Assembly: GCA_048421225.1 (NCBI GenBank) | Contig: DBFNRV010000039.1 | Span: forward strand, 1-6,455 | Direction of reading: 5' to 3' | Origin: UMGS946 sp048421225 | Lineage (GTDB): Bacteria > Bacillota > Clostridia > Christensenellales > CAG-138 | DNA: 6,455 nucleotides | Shown: positions 1 through 4,592 of the stretch, piece by piece | How positions within the stretch are numbered: position 1 is the stretch's first letter | How the letters are laid out: each line of letters starts with the position of its first letter | Notes under the pieces: model-generated | Told to the model about the DNA's origin: nothing | What the model saw: only the letters and a program-made list of their open reading frames with translations | Databases searched by the model: none | Translations under genes and position numbers: made by a program

Positions 1-1
1 A

Positions 2-179
2 CGCAGCCACCGCGAGGATCAGCGCCGCTTCTATGACACGCACAGCTTCTACTCGCTCTCCGATTTCGATGCACAGCGAGCTTGTGCATCGAAGAGCCTC
101 CAATAACCGTCCTATGCGTCCTTTACAGTATAGCTCACCTAATGCTTTCCTTCGCGCCTATACTGTCCAACATGTTTGA
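2..179 (+). pseudogene. C-terminal remnant of IS481-like DDE transposase, frameshifted
   Basis: This is the 3' end of an integrase-core (rve) transposase, the enzyme that cuts and joins insertion sequence ends. The frame starting at base 2 reads RSHREDQRRFYDTHSFYSL, the stretch that follows the catalytic Glu in IS481-type transposases (usual context VERSHREDQ..FY). That frame would stop at 104-106. The matching continuation, with the family motif RRASNNRPMRPLQYSSP, lies one frame over and ends at the TGA at 177-179. One extra base somewhere in 75-84 (for example in the TT at 82-83) explains the shift. The 5' part lies outside the window, so whether the rest of the element survives cannot be seen. 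Family assignment is from motif recognition; the exact IS family is less certain than the fact that it is a transposase. Confidence 0.75.
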
Positions 180-248
180 CAAACCTACACACGTCATTCT
201 TTCGCCATATCCGTCTTCCCTTTTGAGAAATGTTTTGCTTCGATAAAC

Positions 249-278
249 AAAAAAAGAAGGTGGAACGCTCCCCTTCTT
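249..278 (-). terminator. Rho-independent terminator, minus strand
   Basis: On the minus strand the stem AAGAAGG (278-272) pairs with CCTTCTT (260-254), extended inwards by GG/CC and A/T pairs around a bulged T. The 3' arm runs straight into further T residues (253-249), giving a seven-T run. It is the first strong terminator downstream of the ABC operon and of repeat R1, and it also faces the tail of the transposase convergently. A weaker hairpin at 286-309 (AAGCCTTTA/TAAAGGTTT, one G-T pair) sits just upstream of it on the minus strand. Confidence 0.7.
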
Positions 279-319
279 GGTAAGAAAGCCTTTAGAAAAG
301 TAAAGGTTTAACAACAGCA

Positions 320-340
320 GGGGCGGATCTACTCCGCCCC
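320..340. repeat. GGGGCGGA/TCCGCCCC palindrome (R1)
   Basis: GGGGCGGA (320-327) and TCCGCCCC (333-340) form a perfect 8-bp stem with the 5-nt loop TCTAC. The same palindrome with a 4-nt loop occurs in R2 (4183-4200). Neither side has a T tract, so it is not a textbook terminator. It may be a dispersed intergenic palindrome or a transcript 3'-end stabiliser. Confidence 0.65.
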
Positions 341-347
341 CTCAGAT

Positions 348-423
348 TTAATACTTGCCCGTCAAGCTTGGGTGTTGCGGTAGATCAATATGGTTGATCT
401 ACCGCGCCTATACGTCGTGGCAT
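348..423 (-). pseudogene. Broken copy of the 33-residue micro-ORF in R2
   Basis: Read from the ATG at 423, the frame gives MPRRIGAV and then departs from the R2 version (MPWWIGTVGI). An early TGA follows. The shared tail PSLTGKY, ending in TAA at 348-350, is recovered only after a frame change. The middle has been lost and replaced by an inverted copy of the neighbouring GTAGATCAA, which makes a perfect hairpin. If the micro-ORF in R2 is a gene, this is its dead paralogue; if not, both are simply repeat sequence. Confidence 0.4.
377..405. repeat. Perfect 12-bp inverted repeat inside R1
   Basis: GCGGTAGATCAA (377-388) and TTGATCTACCGC (394-405) are exact reverse complements around the 5-nt loop TATGG. 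R2 has only one arm (GTAGATCAATGG at ~4255-4266) followed by unrelated bases, so the second arm is specific to R1. Confidence 0.8.
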
Positions 424-530
424 CCATCCCCGCCGTTAACGCATATATTAGGCCAAACAGTTCAACAAAAACCCCTAAAGCCTTTCCACTTAATTAATTT
501 TATTATGTATGGGCCTCTTGCCTTGAGCGG

Positions 531-561
531 ATTATAATGTGTAAATCAACTTTACAGTCAA
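531..561 (-). promoter_or_regulatory. Possible promoter reading into R1
   Basis: On the minus strand TTGACT (561-556) is followed, after 19 bases, by a perfect TATAAT (536-531). The 19-bp spacing is longer than optimal, and the region is AT-rich, where such boxes arise by chance. It would drive transcription through the decayed micro-ORF towards the terminator at 249-278. Confidence 0.3.
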
Positions 562-590
562 GTATTATTTTTAGTTTAATCGCGGCTCGG

Positions 591-1271
591 TCACCATACG
601 TGGCTGATTTTTTGATTTTCCCAGAAATAATACAGTGAGTAACCGCCGTTGCCATCGTTTACCATTGACGATGGTACGATACTCAGCTGTGGGCCAGTTG
701 CCTTGATGTCAAAGTCCACGGGAATATCGTCCAGGTACCCGTTTTCATTGAACACATAGATAATACGTCCGCTCTCGTCGTCGCATAGCGCATATTCGCG
801 GTCTCCGAAGCCATCATAAAGTGCGACATATGCCTCCAAGGGGAAGCTCCTCTCATTGTGCAGCACGCTGTTCGTCTGACCGTAGGCCGTTAGCGTCAGT
901 GAGGCTATGCGTTCCTTTTCCAGTGCATAGGTATCCGCCTCGTGGTCCACCACAAGCAACCGCTGCCATGTGCAGCTTGGCGAGCTGTCGCCGTACCTCC
1001 CCGATATATTGGCATAATACATTTCTACATCTAGACCGTCAACGCTGTCTGGGAAGATAAGCAGCCCGCTGTTAAGGCAGGCGAGCTCCCGATCCATTAT
1101 CTCGCCAACATAGGATGACCAATCGTTGTAGTCCGTAATGTTCTTCGTTGTCACGTAATAGGAGGTAGCATCGATAAACAGCCCGCCACCTACCGATACA
1201 CCGACTGCAATCACCGCAAAAATTGCTGGTACGATGCTTAGAAAAATTAGAACTGCGTTAAGATGCTTCAT
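591..1271 (-). CDS. Membrane-anchored extracytoplasmic protein, last gene of the ABC operon
   Basis: No named family is recognised. The ATG at 1271 gives 226 residues. A single N-terminal hydrophobic segment (about residues 5-33, no lipobox cysteine) would serve as a signal anchor. The remainder is soluble, acidic and rich in Tyr, with patches such as EIMDRELACLNSGLLIFP (57-74) and EAYVALYDGFGDREYAL (136-152). The start was chosen because the anchor begins there and GGAGAG lies 11 bases upstream, slightly farther than usual. The same frame stays open upstream to 1562, but that part encodes the displaced middle of permease 2. The gene follows the permease 2 stop at 1291 by 19 bases and ends in TGA at 591-593. 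Its position as the last gene after two ABC-2 permeases suggests an accessory or substrate-sensing role at the outer face of the membrane; that is inference. The frame is intact, unlike the genes before it. Confidence 0.7.
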   Translation of the reverse strand: MKHLNAVLIFLSIVPAIFAVIAVGVSVGGGLFIDATSYYVTTKNITDYNDWSSYVGEIMDRELACLNSGLLIFPDSVDGLDVEMYYANISGRYGDSSPSCTWQRLLVVDHEADTYALEKERIASLTLTAYGQTNSVLHNERSFPLEAYVALYDGFGDREYALCDDESGRIIYVFNENGYLDDIPVDFDIKATGPQLSIVPSSMVNDGNGGYSLYYFWENQKISHVW

Positions 1272-1290
1272 CGGTGTTTTCTCTCTCCGC

Positions 1291-2058
1291 CTATGCAAGG
1301 CCTCTATCATCAGAGAAGATTTCATCATGCTCTTTGACCGTTGCCCGCGAATATCGGCGCGATAGAGCTTGAGACAGATATGATAGGCAAGGAATCCGCA
1401 TAGTACCGCGGCACCGGCACAGATAGGCACAACTGCCTGCTGGGAAAATCGCGGGCAGATCAGTAATATAATAGGTACCGTGATAGCCATGATGCCCCAG
1501 TAAGGCGACCAGCCCCACCGACAACCCAAGATAGAGCGCTGCGCAGCATCCGTAACCAACATTACGAACTCGCCTGCTACGGTGAAATGATACGATGCAG
1601 AGCAGAAACCAGAGAACGACCAAGATAAGTATAACCGTTAATATTCCGCAAAGCCATGTAACATCAAGCTCCTTAATGAATACATGAGGAACCCACGACC
1701 AACTGTGGACGCCAAGGCTTGCCACCAGACAAAAGAAGCCCATCACCGCAAGGACAAGCAGCGTAGTTCCGCCTACCATCACCAGCGGAAACACAAAGAG
1801 AAGGTTCATCACAGCAAAACGGTCAGAGACGGGGAGCAGCTTTCTGTCGGGTAAATTCAGATTGCCAGCCATTTCAGCAGAGCAAAATAACAATATCACT
1901 TCAACAAAGTACAGAGGCCCGGCGGAAAGGCCAAACGCTGATGACAGAAAGGAAAACAGAATACCCCAGATCATGGCTACAGAGAATGCTGCCGCGCCGC
2001 CGTTTTTAAGCATCGTGGAAATGACCAAACGCTGATAATGATATATCCGTTTCAACAT
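1291..2058 (-). pseudogene. ABC-2 type permease 2, likely two compensating frameshifts
   Basis: This is a multi-pass membrane protein of the ABC-2 permease kind, partner of the adjacent ATPase. It starts MLKRIYHYQRLVIS at 2058, seven bases inside the end of permease 1, with AAAGGAG 7 nt upstream. Hydrophobic segments lie at about residues 22-42, 48-60, 83-115 and 137-157, followed by a further one ending VGLVALLG. There the protein leaves the frame: the continuation GIMAITVPIILLICPRF and AAVLCGFLAYHICLKLYR lies one frame over. An extra C in the C4 run at 1495-1498 (G4 on the coding strand) would do this. A second, opposite one-base loss near the T3 at 1333-1335 would return to the original frame for the tail EHDEIFSDDRGLA and the TAG at 1291-1293, which sits neatly before the next ribosome site. 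With both corrected the protein is about 255 residues. Decay and sequencing error cannot be separated here. Confidence 0.7.
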
Positions 2059-2657
2059 AAATTATCTCCTTTCAGAAAACGCCGCCTCTGGCTCAGCGTG
2101 ACAAATACTGCGGATACCATCAAAACAATGCTGATTGCACCGAGTACATTATATAGTGAGACTCCCATCGCAGTGACAGCGCCATCGAGTAAATCAAACA
2201 GGATAGGCAACACTAATGCTAAACAGAACCAAAGTAAATAGCCAATAGTGACCGCAAGTGTGTTCAACTTCGGATGTGTCAGCGTCATGGAACAGACGAT
2301 ATGCACGAGCAGCAGCATTGGGAGAAAATTAAGCATCGCGGCAAACGGCCGATACGGCGCTGACGCTATGGCAGAGGCAATCAACAACAGGAGCAGCTGA
2401 CCTACCAGCGCTGTTTCGTGGACGCGCCAGAGTTGCTTTCGCGAGCACGGCAAAGTAAGCAGCAGTCGAATGCCAGTGTTAATTGTCGAGCCATAGAGGA
2501 ACTTCACCGTACTTTGTCCAACGGCCAATTAGACCTATACATTGCCAGATACCACTCACCGCCGGAATACAGGCCACGGCGAGGCACAGCAGATACAGGG
2601 CTAAAATTTTCCGCTAGCAGAGATATGATATCGAAAGAGCTCCCATCTATTCTCCAT
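2052..2657 (-). pseudogene. ABC-2 type permease 1, two frameshifts near the N-terminus
   Basis: This is a membrane permease of an ABC exporter. The start is the ATG at 2657, with GGAGG 5 nt upstream and an 11-bp overlap with the ATPase stop; it reads MENRWELFRYHISASGKF and then hits TAG at 2601-2603. One A missing from the run at 2607-2610 (T4 on the plus strand) restores ILALYLLCLAVACIPAVSG, a clear first membrane segment. That frame stops near 2477. The remainder (FLYGSTINTGIRLLLTLPCSRKQLW onward, in two parts: FLYGSTINTGIRLLL then TLPCSRKQLW) lies in a third frame, so a second one-base change falls between about 2480 and 2528. LLLTLPCSR is typical of this permease type, where the loop precedes the second membrane segment. 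Further hydrophobic stretches are LVGQLLLLLIASAIA, LNFLPMLLLVHIVC, LAVTIGYLLWFCLALVLPIL and NVLGAISIVLMVSAVFV. It ends in TGA at 2052-2054, overlapping permease 2. Corrected length is about 201 residues. Confidence 0.75.
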
Positions 2658-3503
2658 AATTTCCTCCACGATATACGATGATATCCTCCAGAGACGGTCT
2701 GCTCAGCCGCACACCCGCGCAGCCTGCCAACGCATCACGATCATCTGTTAAAGCCGTGTAGCCCATCGACGTCTTCAGAGTTCCGAGCAGATGTCCGCAG
2801 AGTTCCTCTGTCATGGCGCTGGCGTCAATCTGCACCAGCGCGTATCGATCTAGAAGCCGTTCCTTTTCTTCCATGAAAAGCAGCCGCCCTGCGTCGATCA
2901 TCGCGACATAATCCGCTATCTTGTCCAGGTCTGTCGTGATGTGGGTGGAAAACAGCACCGTCTTCTCATCATCCTGCATAAAGGTCTGAAGCAGGTCGAT
3001 AACATCCGCCCGCGCCACCGAATCGAGTCCGGTCGTTGTTCATCCAGAATCAGCAGCTTCGGGTTGCGTGCCAGCGCCATCACCAGCATAAACCTCATCT
3101 GCATTCCCTTGGAGTATTGCCCGACGCGCTTTTTCTCCGGCAGCTCCATACGCTTCATCAGTGTATGCCAGCGTTCCGTGTCGAAATCAGGGTACATCGG
3201 GGCGACCAGCTTCATCACATTTAAGGCTTTCATATTTACCGGATAAAACAGGCTGTCATATACAACGGCACACTGAGCCTTGATTGCAGCCTCGTTTCCG
3301 CGCATTGGCAATCCACCGTATAAAATTTCGCCTCTGGTGGGTGCATAGATGTCCGTCAGCGTTTTGATGAGAGTGGTTTTCCCCGCTCCGTTCCGGCCAA
3401 TAAGACCTGTCACCGCACCCTGTGGGATCTCCATTGTAATATCCCTCAGGGAGAATCCGGCAATCTCCACATCCAGATTTTTTATTTCAACGATCGGTTT
3501 CAT
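2647..3503 (-). pseudogene. ABC transporter ATPase, one-base deletion in Walker B region
   Basis: This is the nucleotide-binding subunit of an ABC exporter, which hydrolyses ATP to drive the two adjacent permeases. The start at 3503 (MKPIVEIKNL) is set by GAGGAGG about 7 nt upstream; it overlaps the regulator by 17 bp. Visible motifs are Walker A GRNGAGKT (residues 36-43), signature YSKGMQMR (130-137, a variant of LSGGQ seen in this subfamily), and Walker B LLILDE (150-155). Right after the Glu the frame breaks: a single C is missing between 3038 and 3039. Restoring it gives LDEPTTGLDSVARAD, the D-loop and then the H-loop STHIT, and the frame runs on to the TAG at 2647-2649. Corrected length is about 285 residues, normal for a YtrB-like ATPase. 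As written, the protein would lack everything after Walker B and be inactive. Confidence 0.85.
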
Positions 3504-3879
3504 ATACATCCTCCTCGCAAATTTGGTCCATGATACGCTGCATCTCCGCCCTGGTGATTGCGGAGGCATCACAATATCTTTTTATGTCCTTTAGCTGTTC
3601 AGTCAGCTTTTCCAGGCAGATATTGTGCAGCTTAACTCTGTCAAACTCCGCTACAAAAACGCCTCGCCCCTGCAAACTCACCAGCAGCCCCTCCGTACAT
3701 AAATCGTCATAAGCACGCTTGACTGTAATAATCCCGATGCTGAGGTCATGAGCCATCATACGGATGGAAGGCAGCATATCCTTTGGCTTTAATTCTCCGC
3801 CCACGATACTCTGCCGAAGCTGATCTTTAAGCTGCTCGTAAATTGGAGTTTGTGACATATTATTAATTAAAATGTTCAT
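3487..3879 (-). CDS. GntR-family transcriptional regulator, YtrA subfamily
   Basis: This is a 130-residue DNA-binding regulator, probably a dimeric autorepressor of the operon. A winged helix-turn-helix spans about residues 10-76, with the hallmarks PIYEQLKDQLRQSIVGGEL, LPSIRMMAHDLSI, ITVKRAYDDLCTEGL and the wing GRGVFVAEF. The C-terminal part (about 77-130) is short and helical with no large effector domain, as expected for the YtrA subgroup (family knowledge), whose members sit beside ABC transporter genes. The start at 3879 was chosen because AGGAG lies 8 nt upstream; the frame is open for 18 more codons to 3933, but those would overlap the promoter. It is intact. Its stop overlaps the ATPase start by 17 bp, which suggests translational coupling. 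Confidence 0.9.
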   Translation of the reverse strand: MNILINNMSQTPIYEQLKDQLRQSIVGGELKPKDMLPSIRMMAHDLSIGIITVKRAYDDLCTEGLLVSLQGRGVFVAEFDRVKLHNICLEKLTEQLKDIKRYCDASAITRAEMQRIMDQICEEDVYETDR

Positions 3880-3893
3880 AGCATCATCTCCTG

Positions 3894-3916
3894 CTGTTAT
3901 TATGCAGTAGTTACAG
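3894..3916 (-). promoter_or_regulatory. Candidate GntR operator (imperfect palindrome)
   Basis: On the minus strand CTGTAACTA, a 5-nt centre CTGCA, and TAATAACAG form an inverted repeat with 7 of 9 matching positions. It covers the -10 box and part of the spacer and ends just before the ribosome site, a position where a bound repressor would block the polymerase. YtrA-type regulators bind such palindromes ahead of their own genes; binding here is inferred. Confidence 0.4.
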
Positions 3917-3927
3917 TTGGGTATCAA
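3899..3927 (-). promoter_or_regulatory. Sigma-A type promoter of the GntR-ABC operon
   Basis: On the minus strand TTGATA (3927-3922, one change from TTGACA) is followed after exactly 17 bases by CATAAT (3904-3899, one change from TATAAT). Transcription would start near 3892, giving a very short leader before the AGGAG at 3892-3888 and the ATG at 3879. The upstream DNA is strongly AT-rich. Confidence 0.6.
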
Positions 3928-4073
3928 TAACAAAAATTTTTATTATTTAAGATTTGATTACATTAAATACCTTTGTGAAGTTGGTGGCGAATAAAACTAA
4001 CTTGAAAAATCGGTTGCATTTTATTTTCTTCTGGGGAAGATTTTTTGAAAAAGATCATTGTACAGCAGAAATA

Positions 4074-4107
4074 GATGCAGCCTGTATTTTCAGATACCGG
4101 CTGCATC
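4074..4107. repeat. Long hairpin upstream of the operon
   Basis: GATGCAGCC (4074-4082) pairs with GGCTGCATC (4099-4107); inside it, after one mismatch, GTAT pairs with ATAC around TTTCAG. The stem is strong, but neither side is followed by a clean T run (minus side TATTTCTGC), so it is at best a weak terminator for transcripts arriving from R2 on the minus strand. The remaining 3934-4170 DNA shows no convincing gene. Confidence 0.45.
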
Positions 4108-4182
4108 CTTCGTAACAGCTGAATAAGCCGAAATGATAGTGAAGATAAGTTTGCTCTCTAGCAGATAGCTTTTACGAACAGA

Positions 4183-4200
4183 GGGCGGATCACTCCGCCC
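4183..4200. repeat. GGGCGGA/TCCGCCC palindrome (R2)
   Basis: GGGCGGA (4183-4189) and TCCGCCC (4194-4200) form a perfect 7-bp stem with loop TCAC, directly after the stop of the micro-ORF on the minus strand. It is the counterpart of 320-340 in R1. It lacks a T tract. Confidence 0.65.
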
Positions 4201-4204
4201 CTAC

Positions 4205-4306
4205 CTATTTAGAGCCCTTATACTTGCCCGTCAGGCTCGGGTTATTGGCATTGCAGTAGATCAATGGTAACAGCGCAATGCCCACCGTGCCTATCCACCA
4301 CGGCAT
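4205..4306 (-). CDS. Possible 33-residue membrane micropeptide
   Basis: The ATG at 4306 opens a short frame beginning MPWWIGTVGIALLPLIYC and ending NPSLTGKYKGSK, with TAG at 4205-4207. Residues 3-17 are hydrophobic enough to enter a membrane; the tail is polar and basic. GGGAG lies 5 nt upstream, a good ribosome site, and an in-frame stop precedes it, so the size is well bounded. A broken relative sits in R1. No family is recognised. It has no clear promoter of its own, since a strong terminator lies just upstream. It may be a genuine small protein carried by the repeat, or a chance frame in a non-coding repeat; the sequence alone does not decide. Confidence 0.4.
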   Translation of the reverse strand: MPWWIGTVGIALLPLIYCNANNPSLTGKYKGSK

Positions 4307-4344
4307 TTCTGCTCCCGCAGTTACTCCGCATTAAACAGGCTAAC

Positions 4345-4378
4345 AAAAATCCCCTGAAACCATTCAGTTTCAGGGGAT
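4345..4378 (-). terminator. Rho-independent terminator after the tRNA-like sequence
   Basis: On the minus strand ATCCCCTGAAAC (12 bases, from 4378 down) pairs with its exact complement GTTTCAGGGGAT across the 6-nt loop TGAATG, and is followed by a T run (4349-4345). This is a textbook intrinsic terminator. It lies 6 bases after the CCA of the tRNA-like remnant, where a tRNA gene terminator would be. Confidence 0.8.
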
Positions 4379-4384
4379 CTCCCA

Positions 4385-4455
4385 TGGTCCGAGGCGATTG
4401 GATTCGAACCAGCGATTTCTATACACCCATGGACACTTTTACCGCTCTAAACCTT
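4385..4455 (-). other. Decayed tRNA-like 3' half
   Basis: On the minus strand GGTTCGAATCC (4410-4400) is the exact T-arm/loop consensus of bacterial tRNAs. It is followed by AATCGCCTCGGA and then CCA (4387-4385) and a terminator. TTTAGAGCGG farther upstream resembles a D-arm end (TAGAGC). The outer T-stem has mismatches, no sensible anticodon stem forms around CCATGG, and no CCGAGGC acceptor arm is visible upstream, so it cannot be a working tRNA. It is probably a tRNA fossil or an attachment-site scar left by an element that integrated into a tRNA 3' end. Confidence 0.45.
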
Positions 4456-4535
4456 CATTTTAACGCTAAAATCCGCATTGCACTGTACAATATAGTGTAT
4501 GCTGGCGTATGAAATAAGAGTTGACAGCAAGCGCT

Positions 4536-4592
4536 CTGGCCCGTTGACATCAGCGTGTCGGACGATATAAACCTGCCCGTCTCCGGATCATA
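4536..4592 (-). pseudogene. RHS-repeat remnant, downstream piece (YDPETGRFISSD)
   Basis: Nineteen codons read YDPETGRFISSDTLMSTGQ, matching the end of the RHS/YD-repeat core, where YDPETGRFIS.D marks the boundary before the variable C-terminal tip. There is no start codon or ribosome site. Homology ends at STGQ; the usual continuation (GxxGxNMFAYCNNNP-like) is absent. It continues exactly where the other RHS piece (6014-6316) stops, so the two are halves of one former gene. Confidence 0.75.

Larger units (their letters stand above)
307..485 (-). repeat. Repeat R1, decayed copy of R2
   Basis: This stretch aligns in the same orientation with 4170-4360. Shared landmarks, read on the plus strand, are the GGGCGGA/TCCGCCCC palindrome, ATACTTGCCCGTCA, GTAGATCAAT, GCCTAT, CGTGGCAT, CCCGC.GTTA, GCATATTAGGC-like sequence, and AACAAAAA.CCCCT. 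R1 carries internal deletions, a rearranged centre (see the 377-405 palindrome), and has lost the terminator stem found at the far end of R2. Together R1 and R2 bracket the whole ABC operon as direct repeats. The borders are approximate because the similarity fades gradually. Confidence 0.7.
4170..4360 (-). repeat. Repeat R2, better-preserved copy
   Basis: This is the direct-repeat partner of R1 (~307-485). On the minus strand it holds, in order, the end of a terminator, a ribosome site, a 33-codon reading frame, and a GGGCGGA palindrome. It is more complete than R1 and lacks R1's internal fold-back. Its plus-strand upstream edge is marked by TTTACGAACAG, compared with TTTAACAACAG in R1. Confidence 0.7.

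Noticed and set aside
355..537. Plus-strand 60-codon frame
   Set aside because: It lies across repeat R1 with no ribosome site and has no recognisable protein features.
821..1060. Plus-strand frame antisense to the anchored protein gene
   Set aside because: It is a shadow of a well-supported minus-strand gene; rich in Arg, Pro and Cys, as such shadows often are.
3963..4115. Short open frames on both strands (minus 4106-3963, 47 codons; plus 3975-4115, 46 codons)
   Set aside because: They are mirror-image frames of each other, have poor or no ribosome sites, and resemble no family; the long hairpin at 4074-4107 accounts for part of the structure.
4264..4512. Plus-strand 82-codon frame containing GDWIRTSDF
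   Set aside because: The WIRTSD-type phrase is what the antisense of a tRNA T-arm (GGTTCGAATCC) translates to; it is a common spurious ORF. The frame also runs across repeat R2 and a terminator and has no ribosome site.
4544..4571. TTGACA, 16 bases, TATAAA on the plus strand
   Set aside because: It looks like a promoter but lies antisense inside the RHS remnant, where codons for FISSDTLMST explain the bases, and no plus-strand gene follows.
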